DNA of 38,013 bases. It comes from Chara braunii. Taxonomy: Eukaryota; Streptophyta; Charophyceae; Charales; Characeae. Positions 1 to 9,264 of the stretch are shown piece after piece. Positions within the stretch are counted from its first letter, which is position 1, and each line of letters starts with the position of its first letter. The translations under genes were made by a program, and so were the position numbers. The notes below the pieces were generated by a model. That model saw only the letters and a list, made by a program, of their open reading frames with translations, had not been told where the DNA came from and ran no database searches. The stretch spans positions 1,910,652 through 1,948,664 of the forward strand of contig BFEA01000126.1 of NCBI GenBank assembly GCA_003427395.1, read 5' to 3'.

Positions 1-3000
1 GCACGGACCAGCGAAGCATACGTCGAAACCATTGTGTAAGGCGAGTTACATGTATTGGATGTCGACGCTGGCGAGCTCGAATGTAACAAGTCCATCCACG
101 GGCCAGTGTTGACGGAGCATGACCACGTGAGAGCAAACGGCGGACAAGCATGGTTGCTGCCGTTTTGAAATCATGCCAATTGTCACAGATTTGCTCAAAC
201 CGCATAAGCTGGCCAGTGAACACACCTGCAGGCTGATGAGATGGAATGTTCGACGTTGCACTAGGNTATCGTATAACAGGAAAATCCCATGCAACGGTCT
301 TATCAAACACACTCAATCTGAGAGATCCGTCTGCTCGTGTCTGCAGTTTCGCACCTAAGAAGGTGCACGAGCCATCTGCCGCAGTGGTCTCCTTCCATTC
401 AAGACCATAATGGGTTGATGATGGTGGCAGACAATCAAAGGTAAGAACATCATCAATGAACCGATATGTAAAAGCATATCCGCGAGCAGCAGAGGGATCC
501 ACACGCTGCAGGTTGTCCACGTACTGCGCCTCATCCCAATAGAGTGTAAGATTGGCAATCTCAGGACCAGCGTTTGTACCCATAGGGATACCGACATCTT
601 GATGACGAACAAGGCCATCCGCTGTATACAAATATGTATTTGTAACAATAAACCGAAGATGTTGAAGAATGTCAGAAACAGAAAGAGTGTCAGGTCCCGT
701 ATCCGTAGTCCATTCCCCTGCACGGNGTCCACGGACCAGCATACGACGAGCAACACCCGATGAGCGTGTCTGTGTATGCTGCCGTACCTGTGCAAGAGCG
801 TAGGCATGCGCCTCATCAACGGCATTAGCNACATTGTCAAGAATTCGTTGATGAGAAAGATTAGTATACATAGTAGTGAAATCAACTGTATGTGGGGCCA
901 GACCTCTAAGAGAAGCTTTATTCTTTTTGAGGTCAAGCATGACCTCGTCACTGCTCTGAACAATCCAACATCGTCGAATACCTTCGGTTCGAAAGAGTTG
1001 ATTATCTTTTTCGCGAAGAGTACGGATGACGCCTTGAAGTGCTGTACTCAAACGAGCCGAAGTAGGCGTTGTACTAGCTACCTGCTTGTGAGGCGGTCGG
1101 TGATGCAAACGCTGGACTCGTTGGGAAGGGTGCAGGTCACTTCACCGGGCCGTATGGGAAGAGGAAGAAGAAAGATTGTTTCGGGCAGTGATACCAAGAA
1201 TAGGACAGAGTGTGGGAGGAGATTTATGGGCCTTAAGAACACAGTACAGATACGGCAATGTGTCAGCATGAGGATAATTCCAATGATTGTTCCGAACTGC
1301 ATGGCTATTCAGAATGTCAGCCACTGATTCAGCAGGCCGAGATACGTAGTACTGTCAAGGTGGCTTGACAGTTTGAATTTGTACCAATTTTTACAGCAAA
1401 TAGCCAAATTATGTGATGTTTTGTCCACAGGAACAATCGCAAAGGATTCTTGAAGCTGACGCAGGGCCGTATGCGCGTGCCGCAAAGAGCGAGGCTGTCG
1501 CAATGGTGATGCGGTAGTCATGTTGCACTCACAGTGACGCAAGACTGCAGCACGCCAATTAGCCAATTGTGGGGCTAGGGTAGCAGCACAGGATTGTCGT
1601 GCTGTCGGACGAAGATACGCAGCAATATACTCATCAATACCAACAGCCAATGCTTCAAGTATATGTCCCACTACCCCATTCAGCCGATATTTTGAGCCCT
1701 CATAGAACAGGCGACGAAGGTTAGCATCCGGAATCAGATCATAGTTGGCGGAAACAACATGGCCGTCAACCAGATCGGTGCAGTTAGGAAACGCCCGACG
1801 ACAAGGGCAATCAGCAGCAGCANGTAGGCACAGGTCCGGAGTGACACTCGAGGCCACTTCCGTAAAATTACAGAATTGTACCCTTGTTGGGGGCACGAGT
1901 TTGTCACAGATGCAAATGCTGCTAGCTGGCTGGGGGTCGGGGTGTAATGCACACACATCCGGAGAATGCAACACATGGCGCAACTTAGTAGCCTTCAGGA
2001 TCTCATGCATATGCACAATTCTGATGAAGTTTCCGAAGGTGTCACGGGAATGAGCAGTATATCGTTGTCGGACGTGTTGAAATCGCCGAATAAGGCATTC
2101 AAGTTCACGGACGTCCNCAGTCATGTCTGCATTAGAAACATTTATATACAGCCATTGCAGCAGGCGAGCTCGCCAAGCGGGCATAGCCTGCTGAATGGAA
2201 GCAACAACTTCGGACCAAGAACCCGCTGCGCCTAATGTCAATAACCGCCGTAACGTTGTTCGTACTGCTAGTTGAGGGCCNGGGCTAATATCAATGGTGA
2301 AGGCCCGAGAGGAGACGCCAGTTGGAGACGGGTGAGGAGAAACGGCACAATGATGAGAAGCAGCAGAGGAAGGACCAACTTGCCGCCAGCGATCGGGGTG
2401 TGGCTGCCGTCGAGGAGGCGGTAATCGAGACATGGGCAAAACTGCATTGAAGCCCGAAGGGTGCAAGGTTCGCAGCCATCGGACCCAGAAACCCTCTCTA
2501 GGTGACGCCGCCCGCCGAAAGAGGGCATGATCAATCTCGCCGCGATCAGTTATGTAGAGCGCACGATCAATACATTCGAGCGGCCAAACAGCAAAATTGA
2601 AGGGAGTGTTGTCACATGACGTGATAGAGGTGCCGATGACGATAATCAACAGCAGTATGTCGCACATGCCAGTGCTCCTTCAAACGTTGATGAGCAGTAT
2701 GGATTGTCTGGCCAACATAGAGACGCCCANAGGNTATATGCACAACAGCATAAACAACTCCAGTAACAGAAAGCGGATCATTGCCTGGCTGGAGCAGCTG
2801 CTGGTCGATACCTCTCAGCTGTAGTTCAAAGCGCTCAGTTGCGGTGACAGTATGTAGACAGCGCAATTGCTTTTTATGCCANGTTCCCGCGGAATACAAA
2901 TCAGTATTCCAGCGATAATGGGCAAGCCAGTCAACGCGTTGCCGGTTAGAGAAAGGGGGATTGTGGCCCCGTGAACGAAGAGAAGGAAGCGGTGCTGTGC

Positions 3001-3070
3001 CTGTCGCACCACCAACAGGAAGAGTCCCGAATGAACTAACCCCCTGATTTATCTGTAATGGTAACGACAT
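1..3070 (-). pseudogene. Penelope-like retroelement with N-terminal GIY-YIG nuclease, decayed and cut by the window edge
   Basis: Read right to left, the start codon at 3070 opens an N-terminal GIY-YIG module: GVVYAVVHI at about 2730, then GRLYVGQT, then an H/R-rich helix. The domain continues in another frame (FAVWPLECID, EGFWVRWL) after a frameshift near 2615. A middle region (DGHVVSANYDLIPDANLRR near 1730) and FAIVPVDKTSHNL near 1425 match the linker and palm start of Penelope-type reverse transcriptases. Next come LPYLYCVLKAHKSPP near 1240, motif A DFTTMYTNL (883-857), motif B GIPMGTNAGP (about 593-564) and motif C YRFIDD with catalytic Asp pair at 454-449. The thumb runs in frame to base 1 without a stop. 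Breaks: frameshift near 2615, frameshift near 1335, TGA at 1144-1142. Nuclease before RT on one strand is the permuted order of Naiad/Chlamys-type elements (family knowledge). The 3' end is outside the window, so a second nuclease downstream cannot be excluded. Confidence 0.88.
2450..3070 (-). pseudogene. GIY-YIG endonuclease module of the Penelope-like element
   Basis: This is the nicking-nuclease part, thought to prime reverse transcription at the target site. Visible elements are the GVVYAVV strand, the LYVGQT strand (the YIG-equivalent), the downstream helix RLKEHW, and the late W-x-x-x-L-R-T-L-H-P-x-G-F-N block typical of the domain end. ATG at 3070 is the first in-frame start, and T-rich AT-rich DNA lies directly upstream. 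Two ambiguous bases (2710, 2714) fall between the two core strands. A frameshift near 2615 separates the halves, so this copy cannot make an intact nuclease. Confidence 0.85.
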
Positions 3071-3230
3071 GTTTTTGTTAAAGAGAATTATGAAAGTTTT
3101 CTAATTTTTTGAGTTTTGAAATTTTTTGTTTTTTATTTTTTATTTTTTATTTTTACTCGGTACAGCAAGTGCCCAGGAAAGCAGGACTTTAGGCCCGATG
3201 GCTCAGGCCGGGAAACCTGCCATCGTCCTT
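3071..3230. other. AT-rich non-coding flank of the Penelope-like element
   Basis: Runs of T and TTTTATTTTT dominate 3090-3160, directly 5' of the element's start codon, followed by ordinary unique sequence. No coding signal is seen. It may be element 5' UTR or the host flank; I cannot place the element boundary. Confidence 0.5.
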
Positions 3231-3362
3231 TCTGCATCCACAGAAAGGTGAGTGGGCATGGGGGCAGCAACCCGGATTTGGCAGACCTTAGGCTGGTCTG
3301 CATCCACAGAAAGGTGAGTGGGCATGGGGGCAGCAACCCGGATTTGGCAGACCTTAGGCTGG
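3231..3362. repeat. Exact 66-bp tandem duplication
   Basis: Copies 3231-3296 and 3297-3362 are identical over 66 bp. Because 66 is a multiple of 3, every frame through the block gains a 22-codon repeat and stays open on both strands, which explains the ORFs here. None resembles a known protein. Identity suggests recent duplication. Confidence 0.95.
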
Positions 3363-3639
3363 CCGTAACTATACCCACTACACGGGAAGGGGGGACAACC
3401 CATGTCCTTGCGGTGACCGCCATCACAACAATCCTGGACACCATTGAGAAGGGAAAAGAATGTCACAGCACCATGTTTCTTCGCAGGTCACACCCTAACA
3501 GGCAATCACAAAACATGAACACAACCTCTAAATATAATCAAGAGTCAAGTTAAACGGAACCACAACAGAGGGCCCGCAATATACAGATGCCGTCCCACAT
3601 TGGGAGGCGGTGGCTAGCAAAGACAAAAAAGAAATAAGA

Positions 3640-3742
3640 AGGGGAAGAAAAAGAAACAGAAACAGAAAAAGAAGGAGAAGAAAAAGAAACAGAAACAGAA
3701 AAGGAAGGAGAAGAAAAAGAAACAGAAACAGAAAAATAAGGA
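3640..3742. repeat. Purine-rich minisatellite, 33-bp unit
   Basis: About three copies of a 33-bp AG-only unit (AAGAAACAGAAACAGAAA plus AARGAAGGAGAAG). The plus-strand frame reads as an Arg/Asn/Lys repeat with an 11-residue period, which is a by-product of composition. 3363-3640 and 3743-3845 show no recognisable feature. Confidence 0.85.
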
Positions 3743-3845
3743 ATATGAAAATTAAAATCTGCCATAAGAGAAGGCATGCGCCTGCTAGTACAGGCCCGAC
3801 GCTAGCCGCATCATCTGCAAGAGCAGAGAGCTAGCAACGTNGGAG

Positions 3846-4196
3846 TATATATTGTCACATTGTGAATCAGAGCGCAAAAAAGGGGAAAGAAAAAAGGAAA
3901 AGGAAAAAAGGGGGAGGGGGAAGAGGTAAGGAAAGCTCCACCTGTTCATAACCTCTTATGTACAAGGCCAGCCACGTGGATGACAAGTTGAGCGCTTGCT
4001 GCCCCCATCCCCGTGTGTCACAAGGACCCACTTGCACGCAGCCAAAAGGCAAAGAGGTAAAGAAAGGGAGGAGGAAACCAAACCTGACAGGGAAAGAAAG
4101 ATAATCCAATTATCACAAAGCAAATAACACATCCCCATATATCGTCACAAATAGAACTGCCCGGTAATATATATATTCACAATGTGACAATATATA
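3846..4196. mobile_element. MITE-like element with perfect 22-bp terminal inverted repeats
   Basis: Left end 3846-3867 (TATATATTGTCACATTGTG...) and right end 4175-4196 are perfect 22-bp inverted repeats, giving a 351-bp element in a TA-rich setting. The interior is purine-rich (3878-3930) and has no gene. A secondary segment inside the right end, ATAGAACTGCCCGGTAA at 4151-4167, is shared with the palindromic element at 9401-9751, so the two are related or nested. TA-rich flanks hint at TA target duplication, but microsatellite sequence there makes this uncertain. Confidence 0.65.
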
Positions 4197-4702
4197 TATA
4201 TATAATACACCTAAAAATAGACGAGCGGAAAGCATGCTCCCACTACACCAATCAACCAACAACCAATCAATCAAAAAAGCGATTCACATCAGTAGAAGCA
4301 TATCATACAACAACAGGGTGAAAAAAAATAAAACCAAAATACCTACAACATGTGCGTTATACTATTACCCCCTTCCCCGCCCCCTCCCCATACACACACA
4401 CACACACGCACACACAAACATATGAAGTAACATCAACGCCTTCTCTCCTGTCGGGATGAGCCACACACGCCGCCTTCGATTGCATCCTGATGCAGCTCTG
4501 GATGCCAACACTCGACACAATCCCGCCCAAATAAAAAGTAAAAAAAGAAAAGAAAAGAAAAACATAATCCCACCCATTCCATGGCAGATAGCATGATCCT
4601 CCTCCTCGATGTGCGGGCTATGACTAACAGAACTAGAAAGAAACAAAATAACGATGTCAACGCTAACGTCGATCTTGTTTCCACTTTCTCCTCACACATG
4701 GT
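4197..4702. other. Non-coding stretch, no gene seen
   Basis: (TA)n at 4190-4203, a short (CA)n at 4393-4418 and A-rich sequence. ORFs crossing this stretch have no family features. Confidence 0.6.
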
Positions 4703-4760
<58 letters not shown>

Positions 4761-4902
4761 GGCGGGGGTCAAGGAGGAGAAACCCTTGCCAGACCGCGCT
4801 GGGACCTCAATAGCAATTCATGCAGACGGCGAGGTGTCGCCCAATTGCCCTATGCTCTAAAGCTTACAAACGCATCAAGCCTCGAACAACCTTCGCTATC
4901 TA

Positions 4903-4958
<56 letters not shown>

Positions 4959-5054
4959 CCCCCCCATAATGACGAGTGGCCCTATCGTTGGCATCTAATC
5001 TCCTACCGCTAAACGATCCGTGCTATCGGATCCTCTCTCTCTCGCTCGCTCGCT

Positions 5055-5091
<37 letters not shown>

Positions 5092-5219
5092 CACAATGTA
5101 TTACAACACGTGCGGCTCAATACAACAGGCATTGCATCGCCCATATGCTCAGACAACGATTACTGCAGACAGCACCTGACTATCTCACCCCCAACCCTCG
5201 GAACATCCTGTCTACATTT

Positions 5220-5275
<56 letters not shown>

Positions 5276-5345
5276 CATTTACAGAAAACGTCATTTTCCG
5301 CAGACACCCTCTTCCTCTACCCAATCGTGCCATGCGAAAGGGGAG

Positions 5346-5381
<36 letters not shown>
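4703..5381. repeat. Microsatellite cluster beside the 3' end of the LBP/BPI gene
   Basis: Poly-G of 57 nt (4703-4759), (CT)n 4905-4955, (CA)n 5059-5088, (CT)n 5221-5273 and (GA)n 5349-5381. The last tract ends about 10 bp from the LBP/BPI stop codon, so it would lie in that gene's 3' UTR as (CT)n. ORFs encoding Gly, Ser/Leu or His/Thr runs here are artefacts of the repeats. Confidence 0.95.
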
Positions 5382-5386
<5 letters not shown>

Positions 5387-5391
5387 GCGGG

Positions 5392-8300
5392 TCACGACGA
5401 CACAAGGAGGCGCGATGACGACGACAAAACTGTCGCAAGCGTGACAGTTTCAAGCGGGTTTGAAGCGAGCGACCCCGACCGTGCCTCGTACTCTGCGTCA
5501 GTGCAGACGACCAACGACCGGTTAGCATACTTCACAACAGCGTCCCTCAACGTGACACCTGGCAAGATGGGCAGCGGGAAACCCTTTTTCAAATGGAAAT
5601 TAATCGCGGGAACAATTATCCCTTTGACCACAGTCCGAACCACGGACTGGATCACGGACACCGGAATTCTCCCAATATTGCTCCACTTTTGAGTCAGTTT
5701 GAGATCATCCAGCGACGCTCTGCCCGTGATATTATTGCCGTCGATCTCCGCCACTCCTTCAATCGCGACCGTCATCCCCAAGCAGGCAACCGACACAGCA
5801 TCGTCGTCTGCAATGCCTCGTCGTCGTCCATCAGTCACCATCGCCATCGCCATCTCTCTTGATAATCTTCTTCCTCTTCCGTCTCCTTCTCCTCTTACTG
5901 CACTTCGCTTTCCTCTCTCTATTCTCAACCCGAATTCCTCTGTTCCTGCCCTTCTTCTTCTTCTTCTTCTTCTCTCCACGTCTCTCCTCTCCTCCTCCGC
6001 TTCCATCGCTGTTCTTCGTTCTCTTCCGTCACCTTCTTCTCCTTCCCCTTTCTCCCTCCTCCCCCGTCCTTCTCCTCCTCCACCTTCTCCCTTCTCCTCC
6101 TTCCCCTTCTCCCTCCTCCCCCTTTCTTCCTCCTTTCTCCCTCCTTCCCCTTTCTCCCTTTCTCCCTCCTTCCCCTTTCTCCCTCCTTCCCCTTTCTCCC
6201 TCCTCCCCCGTCCTTCTCCTCCTTCACCTCGTATTCTGCTTGTCTCGTCCACGTCCACCTCTCTTCCTCCTCTTTCCTTCACAAGCACTTGTTCTCCCTT
6301 CACAACTCCCTCCTCCTCCTCCTCCTCCTCCTCCTCCCCTAGCTCTGTTTGTGTAGCGTTTGCCACTTGGATTGTCAAATCCGTTTGCACCTCCGCTTTG
6401 ATCCCCTCCTCCCTCAACAAGACCACAGGCGGCGAGGTCACCATCACGTCCAGATGGATGGCCCTATTAGGATACTTGAGATACAGCTGGGGGAGCATGA
6501 ATCGCCAACTACTTGTGTTCAGCCGGATGGGGGACTTGTCCGGCAATTCGTCCACAGACCAATGGAAGGATCCAGAGGCGTGATATACCGCAGAGGCGGA
6601 GTTGAGTACGAACTCGCTAAGCGCAACAGTGACCATCTTTTCCACCTCCCCGCATGCCGTCGCAAGCCGCGGAACCTGCGCCGGCGGCGGCGGCGGCGCA
6701 TCCCGGGTGCCGCCGCCGCTGCCGCCGCCGCTCACGCTAACGAATTCCCCCTTCGTCCCGACTGACAGGTACTCGGGTTGCATTGTCGGGTCGGAGACGA
6801 TGGTCACATCAATCGCTGCCACGTCATCGATCGGAAGCCGACGTGGCAAGCCCTGCACGTAGGCGTCAAGCTTGCCCACTGACGCGATTACCCCTTTGGT
6901 TATCGCGTCCTGGACCGCCGACTTGATCTTCTCCGAGAAGCTCCTGATGAACCAATTATACAGCCAGGAGACGCCGCCGTGCATCTCGATCTGCAAATCT
7001 TCGATGAAACTTCCGCACTCTATCACCGAGATGACCAGCGTGCCGTTGAACTCCGTCATGGTGAACGTCACGCCAGACTGCATGCCGTGCAGCGTGATGT
7101 CGGCCGTCCCCTCGTCGCCGATCGGGATCGGGATGTAGGGATTGGACAGCGAGTACTTCCACTCGAGCGACACGTGGGCTAGAATCCCCGCCCCGAATAT
7201 GGTGACGGACCCGGCGCTCAGGTCGACGGCGGACTCCGGCACGTCGAGCGAGGAAACGACTATGTTGTGAAGCGTCGCATCCGCTTCGCCAAACTCCGCC
7301 GCCGAGGAGGTTCTCAGGTCTGGCACGCGCAGGGGAATCATGTCCTTCAACACTTCTTCAACTAACACCTCTTTCGTGTAAGTCAAACCCTTCTGGGTCA
7401 AAGTCAACGCGATCCCTGGAGATCCACCATCCCCTCCTCCTCCTGCTCCTCCTCCCCCTTTTCCTTGTCTTCGTGCCGCAGTCGGCCATGATACTCGCTT
7501 GCCGCCAAAGCCTGTTCCAGATGGAAACCTGGCAGCAGCTGCAGCAGCGGCGGCAGCTGCCACGTGTCGACGACCTCCGCTTCGACCGCTGCTTACATCG
7601 CCGCCCGAGCCTGGAACGGGATCTACACCAGGAACAGAATCCAAACCTGGAACGGAAACTAAACCAGGAACAGTGTCGTCGAGGACAACAGTCGCAACAA
7701 CACCATCACCATCCCCAGCTCCTACGGGTCGATGACCTCCACGTCTACCGCTGCTTACATGGCCGAACGAACCTGGAACAGAATCCAAACCTGGAACAGA
7801 ATCTAAATCTGGAACATAATCTAAATCTGGAACAGAATCTAAACCTGGAACGGAATCCAAATCAGTAACGTTGTCGTCAAGGACAAATGCAACAACAACA
7901 CCATCACCATCCCCAGCTCCTACGCGTCGATGAGCTCCACTTTCACCACTGCTTATATCGCCGTCCGAACCTGGAACACGATATAAACCAGGACCTGAAT
8001 CTAAACCTGGAACAGGGCCTTCCAGGACAGTAGCAATAACAACAGTATCATCCACTCCAAGCGTGACTGATACAGCTGCTGGGCCAGTCGGTCGGCCGTA
8101 TCGATGTCCGCCATCGCCGCTTGGGTCCACGTCTGGTCCTGGTCCAAAATTGAGGAAGGTCGGGACACCGGGACCACCATCCTCTGCTCGCCATCTCTTT
8201 GCGCCCCAACTACTGCTACTACCGGTAGTAGCTAAGCCACGACCGGTAGTAGCTAGACCAAGTGTTGACCAAGAAGATTCCTTGGCATCGCCACCAACAC

Positions 8301-8640
8301 CCCCGCGACTGCCACCGTAGGCCCACGTCTCAACATCAGCACCTGGCTCCGGGCCCCTACCAGGAACACGATCAGGACCCGCGGGAACAACCCGCCGCAA
8401 GTGGGCTCCTTCCCACCACCCACCCACCACCTCCATCGCCTTCCTGCCATCGCCATCATTATTAACTTCGAGGCCGTGAGCATGGCTGACGAAATGGCTG
8501 TCGCAGATACCAGCGAAGACAGAAAGGGTGAGAGGGAGACGCAGCAGGAAGGAAACAGGACGACACGTGGACATCGTTTTTGCCGTCGCAGCTGGCATCC
8601 GTCGCCGTCCCGGTCGCGACGACCATATGCGGACCACCAT
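5392..8640 (-). CDS. LBP/BPI family lipid-binding protein (plant LBR type), intronless, 1082 aa
   Basis: LBP/BPI proteins bind lipids such as bacterial lipopolysaccharide through two barrel domains; plant LBR members are secreted or wall-associated (family knowledge). Domain 1 begins near residue 409 (GIALTLTQKGLTYTKEVL), includes ECGSFIEDLQIEMHGGVSW (541-559) and LPIDDVAAIDVTIVSDP (602-618). Domain 2 has TSSWRFMLPQLYLKYPN (709-725), VACLGM (951-956), DLKLTQKWSNIGRIPVS (979-995), LKKGFPLPILPGVTL (1017-1031) and VVCTDAEY (1044-1051). These are blocks of the land-plant proteins, in order. The third Met (8574) precedes a clear signal peptide, SFLLRLPLTLSVFAGIC, and is the likelier start than 8640. 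Extra parts: a residue 60-400 Gly/Pro/Val-rich extension with VPGLDS repeats, an Ala run 361-370, and a Glu/Arg/Gly insert at about 766-948. Usual family length is near 500 aa. The ligand is unknown. Confidence 0.9.
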   Translation of the reverse strand: MVVRIWSSRPGRRRMPAATAKTMSTCRPVSFLLRLPLTLSVFAGICDSHFVSHAHGLEVNNDGDGRKAMEVVGGWWEGAHLRRVVPAGPDRVPGRGPEPGADVETWAYGGSRGGVGGDAKESSWSTLGLATTGRGLATTGSSSSWGAKRWRAEDGGPGVPTFLNFGPGPDVDPSGDGGHRYGRPTGPAAVSVTLGVDDTVVIATVLEGPVPGLDSGPGLYRVPGSDGDISSGESGAHRRVGAGDGDGVVVAFVLDDNVTDLDSVPGLDSVPDLDYVPDLDSVPGLDSVPGSFGHVSSGRRGGHRPVGAGDGDGVVATVVLDDTVPGLVSVPGLDSVPGVDPVPGSGGDVSSGRSGGRRHVAAAAAAAAAARFPSGTGFGGKRVSWPTAARRQGKGGGGAGGGGDGGSPGIALTLTQKGLTYTKEVLVEEVLKDMIPLRVPDLRTSSAAEFGEADATLHNIVVSSLDVPESAVDLSAGSVTIFGAGILAHVSLEWKYSLSNPYIPIPIGDEGTADITLHGMQSGVTFTMTEFNGTLVISVIECGSFIEDLQIEMHGGVSWLYNWFIRSFSEKIKSAVQDAITKGVIASVGKLDAYVQGLPRRLPIDDVAAIDVTIVSDPTMQPEYLSVGTKGEFVSVSGGGSGGGTRDAPPPPPAQVPRLATACGEVEKMVTVALSEFVLNSASAVYHASGSFHWSVDELPDKSPIRLNTSSWRFMLPQLYLKYPNRAIHLDVMVTSPPVVLLREEGIKAEVQTDLTIQVANATQTELGEEEEEEEEEGVVKGEQVLVKERGGREVDVDETSRIRGEGGEGRGRREKGEGGRKGKEGEREKGEGGRKEEERGRREKGKEEKGEGGGGEGRGRREKGEGEEGDGRERRTAMEAEEERRDVERRRRRRRRAGTEEFGLRIERGKRSAVRGEGDGRGRRLSREMAMAMVTDGRRRGIADDDAVSVACLGMTVAIEGVAEIDGNNITGRASLDDLKLTQKWSNIGRIPVSVIQSVVRTVVKGIIVPAINFHLKKGFPLPILPGVTLRDAVVKYANRSLVVCTDAEYEARSGSLASNPLETVTLATVLSSSSRLLVSS
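5796..6345 (-). other. Charged low-complexity insert in the second lipid-binding domain
   Basis: Codons about 766-948 are GAG/GGA/AGG-rich and encode Glu, Arg, Lys and Gly runs, ending in RRRRRRRR at about 890-897 and then a short unique stretch before VACLGM. In land-plant relatives only a short loop joins these two strands, from memory of the family. The insert has no stop. It is either translated or an in-frame, unspliced intron; candidate splice sites (CCAA|GTGGCA near 6355, TTGCAG|A near 5810) are weak. Confidence 0.7.
7590..8060 (-). repeat. VPGLDS/elastin-like repeat region inside the LBP/BPI coding sequence
   Basis: An 18-bp unit encodes VPGLDS and variants (VPDLDS, VPDLDY, VPGSFG), in tandem at residues about 264-291. 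It sits inside a larger repeat of 54-66 residues, VPGS-x-G-D-x-SSGxSGxHR-x-VGAGDGDGVV-x, that occurs about three times (starting near residues 222, 288 and 343). The reading frame is kept throughout. VPG-rich hexapeptides resemble elastin-like disordered linkers, which is a resemblance only. Confidence 0.85.
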
Positions 8641-8731
8641 CGCCTTTACCAGCCTCCTCTCTCACCGTCCTCGCGCGGCCACTCCCGCACCGCACCGCAC
8701 CGCACCGCGCCCAGTCTGTCCGGTTGCGTCG

Positions 8732-8902
8732 TTTCGTCCGCCCGCCCCCCTTGCGCGCTCGCGGCCAGCTATCCCGCTTGCGCCCCTACTTCGCACGTTG
8801 ACGTCCACGAATAATCATTTCGTCCGCCCGTTCCCCCTTACGCGCTCGCGGCCAGCTATCCCGCTTGCGCACCTACTTCGCCCGTTGACGTCCACGAATA
8901 AT
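8732..8902. promoter_or_regulatory. 86-bp tandem duplication upstream of the LBP/BPI gene with ACGT-core sites
   Basis: Two copies (from 8732 and from 8818, offset 86-87 bp) are near identical: TTTCGTCCGCCCG ... GCGGCCAGCTATCCCGCTTG ... GTTGACGTCCACGAATAAT. Each holds TGACGTCC, an ACGT-core site of the kind bound by plant bZIP factors. An AT-rich TATA-like stretch (TTTATATTTATA on the minus strand, about 8966-8953) lies just upstream of both copies with respect to the gene. Promoter function is inferred from position only. Confidence 0.5.
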
Positions 8903-9142
8903 TATGCACCGCCGCCCCGCTACCATCACCCATCGCCTGTTGGTTGCTGGCCGTATAAATATAAATGCACACCAATTGTTTTTTCCCTATTCCGAACGAC
9001 ACATCCTGATGGATTGCTAAATATACATCGTCATGACTTGAAGAAGAAAAAAAGTACACTAATCTGACAGCCCTCTCCACGCAATTTCCTGACATGCGAT
9101 GGCGATTCATTGCTCCCCGCCTTCAAAATTTCGTGCTAGATT

Positions 9143-9264
9143 GGGCCTCGCTGCACTACTCTCGACATGCACAAAAGACAAAAATCATGGCCGTGTATCT
9201 TTCCATATTCTAGCGGAAGATTCACTCTCCTTTTGCACATTTCGAGAGTAGTGCAGCGAGGCCC
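9143..9264. mobile_element. 122-bp inverted-repeat mini-element
   Basis: Arms 9143-9177 (GGGCCTCGCTGCACTACTCT...) and 9230-9264 are inverted repeats of 35 bp with about three mismatches. The 52-bp centre is unique. ATT occurs directly on both sides (9140-9142 being ATT, 9265-9267 ATT), compatible with a 3-bp target duplication. No coding capacity. A MITE remnant or a foldback hairpin are both possible. Confidence 0.7.

Noticed and set aside
2612-3070. Free-standing GIY-YIG homing endonuclease
   Set aside because: The domain continues into Penelope-type RT on the same strand, so it is a retroelement module.
3116-3553. 145-codon plus ORF and two minus ORFs over the 66-bp duplication
   Set aside because: The repeat length is a multiple of three, which keeps several frames open; no family motif is present.
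4581-5012. ORFs with poly-Gly, Ser/Leu and His/Thr runs over 4581-5444
   Set aside because: They are translations of poly-G, (CT)n, (CA)n and (GA)n tracts, open in several frames.
5699-6583. 294-codon plus-strand ORF rich in Ser/Pro/Leu
   Set aside because: It is antisense to the LBP/BPI gene and open because of the CCT/CTT-rich strand opposite the charged insert.
7560-8060. Possible CRISPR-like array from regularly repeated short units
   Set aside because: The units are in-frame coding repeats (VPGLDS) of a eukaryotic protein; there are no unique spacers of constant length.
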